Source of the DNA: Meconema thalassinum
Lineage: Eukaryota > Arthropoda > Insecta > Orthoptera > Tettigoniidae
Direction: 5' to 3'
NCBI GenBank assembly: GCA_946902985.2
Contig: OX336399.1
Coordinates: 163,166,911-163,230,910, forward strand
DNA length: 64,000 bases
Part shown: piece by piece, positions 31,855 to 42,134 of the stretch
How positions within the stretch are numbered: the first letter of the stretch is position 1
Layout of the letters: every line of letters begins with the position of its first letter
Notes under the pieces: generated by a model
Seen by the model: only the letters and a program-made list of their open reading frames with translations
What the model was told of the DNA's origin: nothing
Database searches by the model: none
Position numbers and translations under genes: made by a program

Positions 31855-32028
31855 CTTTTTTCGGAAAATTGGTTTAGTCTGACCACCAAACCCTTGTTGT
31901 TTTCTGTCGTATCTTCGCCTTCCCTGGGATGCTTGCCTTTCCTTTGATTTCTTGTACTGCGTTACTTTATGAGGCTTGTGTTTCTTGCATTTCTTGCAGA
32001 AAGTACGCCGTTGCTTCGGAACATTTAC
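31855..32028 (-). CDS. RpL36A: Ribosomal protein eL42 (RPL36A), exon 2
   Basis: Fifty-eight codons: [58 protein letters not shown]. This is the N-terminal half of eL42, a small basic zinc-ribbon protein of the large ribosomal subunit near the E site. The first zinc pair is C-K-K-C (residues 12-15). Proline 54 in GGQTKPIF is the residue whose change to glutamine gives cycloheximide resistance in some yeasts. The acceptor is TTTGCAG (AG at 32030-32029) and the donor AAG followed by GTAAGT. With exons 1 and 3 it gives 98 of about 104 residues, with no frame lesions. Confidence 0.97.
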
Positions 32029-32224
32029 CTGCAAATTACAATACCTCAAATTAACGCATGCAATCAATAATAATGTGTCTAGGTACTTCAGTCAAAATAT
32101 TCAAGGAAATGAAAATTAAATACTAAGCAAATATTACTGAACCCCTCCTTAATTGAAATTAATCATTCATACTGTTGATTATAAATGATATAATTTTTCA
32201 AAAAGGCACATGCTCACTACCTAC

Positions 32225-32283
32225 CATCTTGGTTTACTTAAAAAAGGATATAGGTGGCGACTGTTGAGACAGACGGAAGGAAG
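32225..32283 (-). CDS. RpL36A: eL42 exon 1: 5' UTR and the ATG codon only
   Basis: AACCAAGATG is followed at once by GTAGGTAGTGAG (GT at 32224-32223), so only the methionine codon (32227-32225) is in exon 1. Splicing to 32028 yields M-VNVPK, the exact start of eL42. An ATG-then-intron structure is common in ribosomal protein genes. About 45-55 bp upstream, CTTCCTTCCG (32283-32274 on the minus strand) fits a 5' TOP transcription start of ribosomal protein mRNAs. The start position is inferred. Confidence 0.9.
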
Positions 32284-33362
32284 TCTGGGATTATTTCGCC
32301 TGCTACGTCAGTCAAATAAATAACTTTGTCAAATGTTAGGATACAAAAACTAGTTATCACAAATTTAAATGCCGTGAAATTTTGTAATTGAAATAATTTG
32401 ATTCTATGTATAGGTTCATAGAAGTTCTAAACCATCCCAAATTTCCACCATTCGAATGTCATATGACTTTCCATTTGTAAACACTGTCAGTATCGGTCAG
32501 TATTTTGGTCTTGTTTACGTAATATGCATTGTAAAAACATAACCTATTTTACTGCTGGGTAGCAACACAATAACTCAATCGTGGAGTGTACGTATGCATG
32601 CTGCTGTTGCAAATTACAATGTTGCTGTCACTTATAAAATAAAGTTATCATTGTCCGACAAGTGCATGTGAAATAATAATTATTATACTATATTACTGGC
32701 AACTGCTCATAGTCTTAGGCTTGGCATTAAATCCACATTAATTTTTTAACTTTTTGTTATTAATTGGCATAACAATCTAAACACTATCAAGATTGTTAAA
32801 GCTTTTCATTTAAAATGTTCATCCTGAGGAAATTTTGGTATATTGAAGTAGTTTTCCTGTGTAACAACTAATCCTTAAAGGGTAAATCAAGTCGGGTATA
32901 CATTATGTTACTCTATGTCCGCATCATATCAAATAGTTTGCTAGTATAACATTGTCCTTATTTAGTTTATTAGTTTTAGTTCAAAGCATAACATGATCAG
33001 AAGAACGAAAATGGCGGACAATATTTATATTAATAGATATGTAAGTGGAAGCAATGTGGTAATCTCGAACCCAGCCCATCAGTCTTGTCGAAAGTACTCT
33101 CCAACCCCTCGTCAGAGCAAAATATGAATTTTTTTTTTTTGTAAATAGCAAATTTTAGGATCGATATACTTATTTTATTGCTTAATTATTTCCTCTAAAT
33201 TATATTCAATTGCATTTGTGAATTATATTTACTTCCCGTACTTCTTTGCGTCATCAACCAATCACCGGTTTATCGAGCTCCAAGCCCGCGCCATCTTCAT
33301 TTTTGAACAAAGCCAGTTGGAAGTGCGTTACGAGTAGTTCGCTTCGAAACTCCACAGTAAAG
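32284..33362. promoter_or_regulatory. Divergent promoter region between eL42 and the acidic-protein gene
   Basis: About 1.08 kb separates the predicted TOP start of eL42 (minus) from the ATG of the prothymosin-like gene (plus). On the plus side, CAACCAATCACCGG (near 33256) holds a CCAAT box, and GCGCCATCTTCATTTTT (near 33287) holds a YY1-like GCCATCTT where transcription could begin. Most of the middle is AT-rich with a T run at 33128-33140. No transposon ends were recognised, in contrast to the flanking introns. Confidence 0.45.
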
Positions 33363-33476
33363 ATGAGTTCCAAGGAAAATAACTCCGATGTTGCTGTAGA
33401 TAAAGTGAAGGAAAACAGCGAAAAAGCCGGTGGAGATGCAAAAGCAGAAGTTAAGGGCACGAAAAGGCCAGCAGAG
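33363..33476 (+). CDS. Prothymosin-alpha-like acidic nuclear protein, exon 1
   Basis: ATG at 33363 (context AAAGATGAG). Thirty-eight codons: MSSKENNSDVAVDKVKENSE, KAGGDAKAEVKGTKRPAE, ending exactly before GTAAGC (33477). The MSxxxxDxAVD-type start and the KRPAE block recall prothymosin alpha (KRAAE), a small disordered nuclear protein that binds histone H1 and other chromatin factors. Joined to exons 2 and 3 it gives a 106-residue protein, close to the about 110 of vertebrate prothymosin. A generic acidic chromatin protein remains possible. That these exons form a real gene is more certain than its name. Confidence 0.75.
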
Positions 33477-35379
33477 GTAAGCAAAAATAAAAGCATCAGA
33501 ACTATCACTCGTGGGCTTATATTGGGAGACGCTTCTAGCTCTCTTCCCCATAACTGATATGTATTTTATTTTCTATGTGTTAAGTCTTGTGTAATTGGAT
33601 GTTTCTTAATGTTGTACGGTGTATTTTAGAGTTTTATGACTTGTATTGGCTAGATTTTCGGTATAAATTAGTATCCCGGGCATTTTGTTGCCATGTGAGG
33701 AAAGCCGGCCGGGTAACCTCGCGGTCGCTCGTTAAGTCCTGAAGGACGGCACCTGTAAATAGGGTGTAAGACTGAATTCTGTAATTAATTTTGCAATTTC
33801 GTATAAATCCGTGTGTTTTAGTGTATTTCAGGCCTAATTTGGCGGTCATATTCTTTAGCATTGCGATGCAAGGCGTCCCGCGCTTGCCATTTCCGCTTGG
33901 CCCTGTTGGAGGCTAGGAAGTCGAACAATTTGAACGTGGCGGTCTTTTACTTCCAGGGCCGTGAGGCTAGGTGGGAATCAATAGTAAATCGACCTAGGGG
34001 CCCGAATGGAGGCTAGGATAATTATTATTCCGTTTAGTGTTACGTATCATTCGTGATTGTAATTTTCGTAGTACGCGTGGATGTTGATTATTCACGACAA
34101 TTCTCCAAGCAAGACGTTTATACATAGCAGACTAGTTTTAGTGCGTGCTTTCATGCTGAAATAGTAACTAATCTCGTGTTACAAGATAACTAGGTTTTTA
34201 ATATTTCTCGGAGTTGGTTGCAAAAGGTTGTTGACCTTGTCCATGATAGCAATTTTATCGTAATTAGGTCGATGTAGTGCAATGCGAGGAGTGGGACAGG
34301 ACGACCTTTTCCCTTATAATTTAAGGTATGAGAATGTTATTTCTGACTATGTGCATCATTTAGTGAATGTACGTCTGTTGATGAAACTTGTTATACTCGA
34401 AATTGAGGAAATAAGCCAAATTTCCTGCTCTTGGGTATGTGATTTTTCGCCTTCCGTTCAACCTTCCTAGTTTTACCGCCGTAATGCCGGTTGGGCTCCC
34501 CCCTTTCTTATTTGGCAGATGCTTGGACGCGGTCTTTTTTTCAAGCGATTATTCCGCCTTCCGCTTGCCCCTCGATTCTTTGCAGTTTATCGCTATAAAG
34601 TTCGTACCGAAAGAGAAAAAAAAAAGCACAAAGATAAAGCGAGTGTATGTGAGAAGTGTGCGAGGGGGAAGTGGCTGCTGGCAGCCAATCGCCGTCGACG
34701 GGTGAGGAGGGGGAGGGGTCGAGAACCTAGCCTCGCTTTAGGTGCCGGAAAATCGATGTTGGCAATGGGTTTTGCTTTCTCTCTTGTGCACGGTATCTCG
34801 ACCTCTTCCCGCCCTTTATCTCCCGACAGCCGTTCTTTCATATGGCGCTTCTCTCACTACACCTACTCTTTGTTCTTCCATTCACTGCTTAGGAATTCGT
34901 GCATGTTGTAGACATGCCAAAGCTAGATTAAGGCTCGTATAATTGGTTTTTTTTTATGGCGTTGACTAACAATTTCGCGTTAATTACTGTTCACAGAATT
35001 ATGTAATAAAATATCCCAAGACCTGCCTCGTTCCCTTTCGGAGTGCGAAATTGTAAATTTCACAACAAAATGCTTGTAGTGCCTTGTTCATATCCCATAT
35101 CTTCAGAATTAGCATTTGTTTATTCTGCTCAGTCTTTGTTCATTGGGTGTTTGCCGTGCCATTTAAAATGTTAATTTTGTAGGGGAGTATTTTACAATTT
35201 GAGACTGTTGGGCCTAGTTTAAATCCTATAATTTACTGTATTGCATGCTGCTTAGGATGAATTCATGGAACTATTGGCTTCAATAAATCCTTTATCATAT
35301 AATTTTAACATAATACACTTTTATGCATTGTATAATTTCTGTTCATATACCTTGCTGATGCAGACTTGTATGTTTTTAG
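33477..35379 (+). other. Intron 1 of the acidic-protein gene
   Basis: 1.9 kb from donor GTAAGC to acceptor TGTTTTTAG. It is GC- and CpG-richer in its first third than the surrounding DNA. No transposon ends or protein similarities were found, so unlike the other large introns here it seems free of recent insertions. A purine-rich stretch near 34610-34720 encodes nothing recognisable. Confidence 0.6.
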
Positions 35380-35524
35380 GCCAAAAGTGAAGATGTGAAG
35401 AAACAGAAAAAAGAGGAAAATGGGGAAGAGGAGGATGTAGAGGATGAAGAAGATGTAGAAGGAGAGGAAGAAGAGGAGGAGGAAGAACTACCGGAAGGCG
35501 AGGAGGACATCGATGAGGGAGAGG
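35380..35524 (+). CDS. Prothymosin-alpha-like acidic nuclear protein, exon 2
   Basis: Forty-eight codons plus one base. AKSEDVKKQKKEENGEEEDV is followed by a Glu-rich run (EDEEDVEGEEEEEEEELPEG, EEDIDEGE). KKQKK at residues 45-49 resembles the prothymosin KKQK nuclear-localisation motif. The remainder is almost wholly acidic and would be disordered. Acceptor AG is at 35378-35379 and the donor GTAAGG starts at 35525, phase 1. Confidence 0.78.
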
Positions 35525-35907
35525 GTAAGGTTCAACTCACATCTTAACCCTCCTTACCTGCCTGTTCATCTGAAAGGGGTAGCTAATCCTATAATATAGG
35601 AGAATGTTTGAGTTGCTGCAGTTTGGCTTATACGTTATGGTGGCCTTCAATAAAATCCGGGTGTAATAGTTACTCTTTATTACTATATGTACTGTGACGA
35701 TATAGGAGTTCGACTATTTTATCACTGGAGGGTGTTATTGCATATTTCGCTAGGGTGTAGGAATGGTGCTGGAGTCGCTTAGATCTGCTGTCAATAATTT
35801 TTTAACAGAGTTTTGGGTATAAACTTTTAGTATATGGGATAATAGCAAGCATAATGGACCTAACCCTTATGTTTGCATATTGTAACCTTCATAGTCAAAT
35901 GATTTTA

Positions 35908-36085
35908 TAGTGCGGGACAAACCACCGGGTAGCCTGAAGGTCAACCGGCTATCCACCACGTGCCTGGCGGTGTTGCCATGCTTTTGCATCGTACCTTCAG
36001 TCGTGTGCTTGACGCGAGAACGTACAGGACAACGGCGCACCGACTACGCGTGACCTTTAGGCTTCCAATGGTTTGTCCCGCACTA
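35908..36085. mobile_element. 178-bp MITE with GTGCGGGAC ends
   Basis: Inverted ends TAGTGCGGGACAAACCA over about 38 bp with few mismatches (both arms continue through AGCCT and AAGGTCA). TA lies outside each end (35906-35907 and 36086-36087), suggesting a Tc1/mariner-related MITE. It is non-coding. Confidence 0.8.
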
Positions 36086-36602
36086 TAGTATCCACTAGCG
36101 AGAGTAGTTTTATCCTGAAAATGGCTACAAGGGGGGGGGGGTTACAGTTATATGAAGTTGGCAATATTGCCTTATCCAACCTGGCAAATTTTCTCATTTT
36201 ATTTCTGATAAGGTGAAATTTTGATAATTTTTGTATTCAAGTGGATCTGATGTTTCCCAAAGCAGTTGCCCTCACTAACATGGTAGTAAACACCTTTCAG
36301 GGTGCTAACAAAATCACTAGATCATATTGAAACGCTTCGCCACATAGGGCTAGCAAATGAGAGCCGTATGATCAAACTATATAAAATTATAATGCTGGAC
36401 ACTTCCTGATGATAAAGGGCGATTTCCATGCAGCAGGGTTCTCTTATCATTGTTCCCACCAGATATGCAATGCTCGTTATTTTAGTTTGCCTGGTATACA
36501 TCTTTCTGGTGTTCTTAGTCACTTCTACTGCTTATTATGAGTAATTATTTGTATTATTTAATCCGCCTTGTTAGTACTATAAATATGTTTCATTATTTAA
36601 AC

Positions 36603-36935
36603 GAAAAGCCTCCGTGGCTTAGGCGGCAGCACGCCGGCCTCTCACCGCTGGGTCCGTGGTTCAAATCCCGGTCACTCCATGAGATCTGTGCTGGACAAAA
36701 CGGTGGCAGACAGGTTTTTCTCCGGGTACTCCCGTTTTCCCTGTCAAAATTTCATTCCAGCAACACTCTCCACTATCATTTCATTTCATCTGTCATGCAT
36801 TTAATCATTGCCCCAGAGGAGTGCGTCAGGCCTCGGCAGCCGGCACAGTTCATATCCTCGTCGCTAGATGGGGGCTTCATTCACACCATTCGTGACCCGG
36901 TCGGAGACTGGAAGCAGGCTGTGGATTTTCATTTC
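36603..36935 (+). mobile_element. tRNA-derived SINE, copy of 15086-15415
   Basis: Head GCCTCCGTGGCTTAGGCGGC with A box (36611-36629) and B box GGTTCAAATCCC (36659-36670). The body contains CTAGATGGGGGCTTCATTC, and the tail is GGATTTTCATTTC. Target duplication ATTTAAAC at 36595-36602 and 36936-36943. Same family as the reverse copy in the foldback element. Confidence 0.9.
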
Positions 36936-37194
36936 ATTTAAACAAACTTGTTTCGATATTCAATTATATCTTCTTCAGCGTTTAACATTAATAAAATTAA
37001 ATTGATATCCTTAAAATAATTTGATTAAAATGAAAGTTCCACGTGAGGTAAAAATTACAAGCACTAGCAGGCGTTTCTAAACTGGAGTTGCAATGGATTG
37101 TGATGAAATTGTGAATCACAACAATATCCATTTTATTTTATTAATGCTGAACACTGAAGAAGATATTGAATGTGAAAACATGTTCGTAATTATT

Positions 37195-38068
37195 AAGGGC
37201 CTTATTTTTTTGGTGAAATACGACCGCTTATTTCGGTGTTAAAACTGACACCATTTCGGTGGGTATTTCGCGAAATAGTCATATTGATCAATGTTTCTTC
37301 TGAAATCTTCATTATAGTATGGGATAAATCTATCAGATTATGTGATAAGGGGGTTTTTAAGCTTTGCGATGTGTAGAGCATCGCCGAATGTTATTTGCCG
37401 CTTAGAATTGTGTTCATTTCCTTCTTTCTTCCGCTTTTTATGCGTTGCTAAATCTCTGCAGTGTTTATTGCAAGTGTCTTTTCGCTCGAACATTGGAGTA
37501 TTTACACATTAGAATCTTTCCTGCAGCGTCAAATACATAGAACCCCTCTGTTGTAATCTTCGGCCCTCGAGAAAACTGTTGTGACTTTAATTTTCGGCAT
37601 TTTTATACTTTAATGCTGGATGTTTGCCTATATTTTTATCGGTCACAAACTCGTTCTGATGTATCTACGACCACAACGTCATTGTAATCGATAGCGGATA
37701 TCGATTTTCATCGATAGCCATAGAGATCGCGGAACTGAATACACATACTTCCAGCGTTGTGGGCTTTTGTGTAGAGAATATGTAGCACTATCAATCAAAT
37801 CAGAAGGAAACCGCAACGGTCAATGCCTCGAGAGCATTTAAACGTGTATTGGAGAGCTTTTTCGATAATATTTAGCATTTCCGTGCCAAGTGGAGTATAT
37901 TTCGTGATTATTTTGTGCAATTCGTGCAGTAAATCAGATTTTGTGATAATTCGCGAGTTCATTTTGCTAAAATACGCTACTTTAAGTACCTACAAGGTCA
38001 TATATAGGCGACAAAGGAGGTATGCAAAAATTTAGCGCGCATCGCTATTACCAAAAAATACGGCCCCT
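37195..38068. mobile_element. Non-autonomous TIR element, copy 2
   Basis: An 874-bp relative of 7211-8864. Left end AAGGGCCTTATTTTTTTGGT, right end the complement AGGGGCCGTATTTTTTGGTA. Internal landmarks include CGGTGGGTATTTCGCGAAAT (37257-37276), GAGCATTTAAACGTGTATTG and ATATAGGCGACAAAGGAGG. No clear target duplication and no coding capacity. Confidence 0.75.
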
Positions 38069-38482
38069 GGTAATTATAATTATAGCCTAATCATAATTAT
38101 TGTATTGACGAGGTGGAGTAAATTATACTACAAATAATTACCAAGACGATACGGATCAACCTTTACCAAACCATAAGTGTTGCATACAATTATTCCTGTA
38201 CAACTCTTATTTTCTTTCGTGTCACCAATTTTCATTAAAACTGTTCCATGAAAACTAGAATGATTCCTAAATAATTCGGTTAGTTGAGCCTATCAACTAC
38301 GTTCCAGGTTGTCAGCCATATTAGATACAGTGAGTATCTTGTATAGTAATTTTATGTATTTGTTCAGTTCACTCCCAATGGAAAATGCCTGTTCAGTTTA
38401 CTGCTTTTTAAAATTCACTCTATTTTGATCAACTTGGAAGTATTAGTTGCTAACGTGCCTTTGACATGCTAATGGTACTATG

Positions 38483-38695
38483 GTCTGTATTTCCCGAGTA
38501 AGAACCTGGCATATTTGGCGGGAACAATAGTAAAATGGCCGCCACGGGCTTCTATTGGCTAGATTTTGACAATTAGCGGCACATGTTGCCAGCGCATTGC
38601 TCACGATTGTCGCTTGTTAGCTGCTCTCAAGAGTTAGTTTCATTGTCATCGTTTCGTTTACTTTTAGCATAGAGTTTTAATATTTTTGTTCCCAG
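38483..38695 (+). repeat. Unclassified dispersed repeat, promoter-like copy B
   Basis: Matches 14222-14435: GTAAGAACCTGGCATATTTG, AAAATGGCCGCCACGGGCTT, CTATTGGCTAGATTTTGACA, GCACATGTTGCCAGCGCATT, then TTCATTGTCATCGTTTCGTT. The conserved ATGGCCGCC and inverted CCAAT suggest regulatory sequence. No ends or coding region. Confidence 0.55.
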
Positions 38696-38961
38696 TCACT
38701 GCAGTAGACACTACAGTAACTTAAGAGTAGAGCACAAGTTACGGTTTCCTGTCGTACTGTAGTGTTCAAATTGCAGTCTGTCTTCCAATAGCCTTCAAAT
38801 CGACCTTGTAGAAACACGGCAATAATGACACTACAGAGCGGCTTGTTTGTGTGCTCGGCTAAATACTTCTTTACCTTTACCTTAACCTTATCATTAATTC
38901 TTTATGAGAGGGTTTCCTTCCTTTATATCACTTTCACAAGCTAAATATTGAATATATATAC

Positions 38962-39588
38962 ATACCTGCCAAGTTTTCCGGTTTTCCCGGAAGAATTCTG
39001 GATTTTCGGGATGTTTTCCGGTTGTCCGGATGAACATAGTTTCTTCCAGATTTTTCAACTCCCTGGCTTGTTTCTGTTCTCTGCATCCAAATCTCATTTA
39101 AATTTTGATTTTCGATAATAGCTGCTATTCTGAGATGCGAGTGTTTGAAAGTCGACCGATAAGGTTATTGATAATCCCGTCTCGCAGATTATCGCTGCGC
39201 TTTTGTCATTAATTCCATGCGTTTGACATACGCTGAAAGTCGATCGAATTGTCTATCAATAATCACATCTCGCAAATTATCGCTGTATTTATATTAATAT
39301 TTGTCCTTCGACTGTTTAACGGGAAAGCTTTATTTATGCTTGGTTTTAAGCGGTGTTAGCTGTAGGTCTGGTATTCGTGCAATTGTGGGACGAATGTTTG
39401 TGCGATCTAGTGCTTTCATGACTAATTCAAGTAAGAAACGATATCATTAGTGTTTCAGGGAGGCATATTCTGCAGAATTTCCTTGTATTAAGCGATCACG
39501 GAAAGGTGAAATCTTGCGATGCATAAATGCGTTAAAATTTTGCGCTTTAGGATCTTCTGGGTTTCTGTTTTTGAAAGTTGGCAGGTAT
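38962..39588. mobile_element. hAT MITE with the same ends as the complete hAT
   Basis: The ends ATACCTGCCAAGTTTTCCGG and (complement) ATACCTGCCAACTTTCAAAA match the first 10-16 bases of the element at 17024-20255. Flanks are TATATATA on both sides, consistent with an 8-bp duplication but low in complexity. It is 627 bp and non-coding. Subterminal sequences differ from the large element, so it may belong to a related hAT family. Confidence 0.75.
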
Positions 39589-39709
39589 GTATATATATAA
39601 TTTTATTCAGATAAGTTCTGGGAGCTTATGGGGGTTCATTTTCGATTTGCATCGGCATTGATGCAGGGAAATACTTACTTTTACTACCGATAACAGTTAA
39701 TTCTTGCGA

Positions 39710-40110
39710 GATTTCGCGCCATCTTACATTCAAGTCACACTACGTCATACCGGTTGTCAATGTTGCCAACATGTCCAATACAAAATACACCACAAGACAT
39801 TTAATAAAAGGCAAAACTATTGGCCTGGATAAAGATTATTGATGCGTGACATAAACCAGGCGTGTTATCTATTAGCTATGCTATCAATCAACCATTGGTC
39901 TGCCGGATGCGATATAGTACCGAATACGTGTGGTTTGCATTACTGACTCTTTGAAAAAGACAGATGCCAAAGTCTCAATTTCAACTGTATAAGTAGCCTA
40001 GTGATCCTATTTGGGACGGCTGGGTGGGTCTCAGACAGCGGAGGAGTAAACTATATCTCCAGATTTTTTCCCCGACTGTTGGTTCAGGTGAATTCGTTAA
40101 TTTCAGTAGT
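39710..40110 (+). repeat. Promoter-like dispersed repeat, copy 7 (forward, solitary)
   Basis: The cleanest solitary copy: GCGCCATCTTACATTC, GTTGCCAACATGTCCAATAC, AAAATACACCACAAGAC, CTATTGGCCTGGATAAAGAT, GTCTGCCGGATGCGATATAG, TTTCAACTGTATAAGTAGCC (39977-39996), TTTGGGACGGCTGGGTGGGT, GACAGCGGAGGAGTAAAC and CTCCAGATTTTTTCCCCG, then TCAGGTGAAT. It has the same block order as copy 3. No inverted partner lies beside it. Confidence 0.6.
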
Positions 40111-40367
40111 TTAAAAAAATGTATACAAAGGAAACCCTCTCGTGAAGTTTTGGTGTTATGATTTGTGTTCAACTGCTGTAAACTGTGAATGACCTCCACC
40201 CAGAATGTTGTTTAGGATCATTGCATGGCGAGTGTTGATGTATTCATCAGATTACTTTATATTTTGTATTACGGGTAGTCTATATTTGTATAGCTCTTGC
40301 TGGTATTTATTGAATAACGGTGATAAAAGTAGCATAGCTTCGATGTGTTATTTGTTTATGTACTGTA

Positions 40368-41250
40368 CCGTATATACTCGAATACCACCCGCACATTTTT
40401 ACACAAATTCGGACGTGAAAAATTCGGGTGCGGGTCTTATTTGAGTCATCGAAATTTTAAAGATTTAAATTGTCCGCCACGCGCGATATCGGGTGTTGAG
40501 AGTATCCGCTAGATGGTGCTAGCCTTCTTCCGGCTAACTTTGTTTTACTGTAAGCACGCGGCGTCCTACAGTTACGCACACGTTCTCGGAGTGTAAACAT
40601 GAATGCTACGAAGCGTTTGCGGTCATTTACTGTGAGTGAGAAATTGAAAGTTGTGAGGGAAGCTGAAGTTATTGGAAATCATGCCCGGTAGGAAATATGA
40701 TATTGACGAGTCTTGTATTCGTGATTGAGCGGGATGACGTCTATGCTACAACCACTGGATGTCTGCGTGAACCACCCGTTCAAAGCAGCCTTGAAACAGC
40801 TGTATACGGAGTGGATGGCGGCTGATAAGCACACACTGACTCCAACTGGTTGTATTCAGTGCCCGGAAGTTCAGCTGCTCTGTTCGTGGATTTTGACGGC
40901 GTGGAATCGTATCTCGGGAGATCTCATACGGAAGAGCTTCAAGAAATGTAGTATTTCCAATGCTATGGATGGCAGTGATGACGACATTCTGTGGGAAAGT
41001 GATGGTGAAAAAAGTTCCGAAGTTGGTACTTCTGATGACGATGAATGAAGTGTTGGTGTCTTTTATTTGTATTTTTAATTGCTTCTGTGTGTTATTTTAG
41101 GACGACTTCAGAACTGTTGGAAACTATTTTGTAGAAATGCTATTCTGTTTATTTAGTAGAGGTTGTAAATAATTTTGAGTTTTTAATTTTGTTCTTCAAA
41201 ATCAGGGTGCGGGTCTTATTCAGGGGTGGGTCGTATTCGAGTAAATACGG
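40368..41250 (+). mobile_element. Tigger/pogo-like element, internally deleted
   Basis: Ends CCGTATATACTCGAATACCA and (complement) CCGTATTTACTCGAATACGA, with TA outside both (40366-40367 and 41251-41252). At 883 bp it keeps both ends of the transposase gene but lacks the middle. Confidence 0.88.
40599..41048 (+). pseudogene. Tigger/pogo-like transposase, deleted
   Basis: ATG at 40599 starts MNATKRLRSFTVSEKLKVVR, the CENP-B-type N-terminal helix-turn-helix, through NHARKYDIDESCIRDW-like sequence with a frame break near 40690. After the deletion SGMTSMLQPLDVCVNHPFKA, LYTEWMAADKHTLTPTG and IRKSFKKCSISNAMDGSDDD follow, with an acidic tail EVGTSDDDE and a stop at 41046-41048. This is the C-terminus of DDE_1 transposases. 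The catalytic aspartates are mostly lost. Confidence 0.82.
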
Positions 41251-42004
41251 TATTTCTCTATTTGAATGTCCTCGGCGTTGACTCAGGATCGACATTTACA
41301 TTATATTCCGCATATTAGTACAGAAATAATGTCGGAAGTGTAGCCCTGTGTATATTTGAATCAGCTGATCTACATCAACCATAAAAGCTTGGCAACACAG
41401 CTCAGCTGTTTCAAGCTCTCGCCATTTCTCTCTTTTGAAATACAGATTATAGTTACTAAGGGTAGTCATCATCATAATCATCTTACAACTGGGTACAATC
41501 GTGTTGACAGACTGAAAAGCATTTTAATTTAGTTTACTAAGACAACACTGGAAACTGGCTTCAAACATGGCAAAGCAGCTCTATTTGCTACTGGGCTTTT
41601 GCCTTACATTATCTGTTCCACTGGTGGTGTTCCTTGGGCCTAAACACATCTGATCCATGATGTGTAGTAAATAAAAGTTGCTATTAGTGAAATAAGTGCC
41701 TGGCCTGATGCAGTTGGCTCCATTTTCTAACGGTGAGTTTTGGGTGTGCGTTGGTATACCAGGCATGCAGAGTCAAGAATTCAGTATGCATAAGGACACC
41801 AGCAGAAATCATTAGAGTAGGCTGCTAACCATGAAATTTTGTTTCATTAGGAATGTTGTATTTTCCAGCTTGAAGGTATAAGTTATTATCTATCATTCTT
41901 CTCATGAAGCTCACACTTCCGATAGCATATTGTACATAAATAGTTGATGATAGGTATGAGGGCTAGGTTCATAATGTCGATTATTCAGGTCCGTATTGAC
42001 GTAA

Positions 42005-42134
42005 CTATAACTTTAAATAATAGATTTTCCGCCTTTGTCCAACAGGCTGAGGAAGGGAGAAACTAGTCCCTGTAAGTAAATAGAAATAAACAGTATTGAA
42101 GGCGGAAAATCTATCATTCTTTCAAAGTTATGAG
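42005..42134. repeat. Small palindrome ATAGATTTTCCGCC
   Basis: ATAGATTTTCCGCCTT (42020-42035) and its complement (42099-42115) form a hairpin that extends into ATAACTTT on both outer sides. ATGAGGGCTAGGT occurs just outside at both ends (41957-41969 and 42131-42143) as a direct repeat. Possibly a MITE remnant. Confidence 0.4.

Noticed and set aside
34439..34911. Overlapping 80-130 codon frames in intron 1 of the acidic-protein gene
   Set aside because: Composition follows the CpG- and purine-rich sequence, no domain is recognisable, and both strands are open together.
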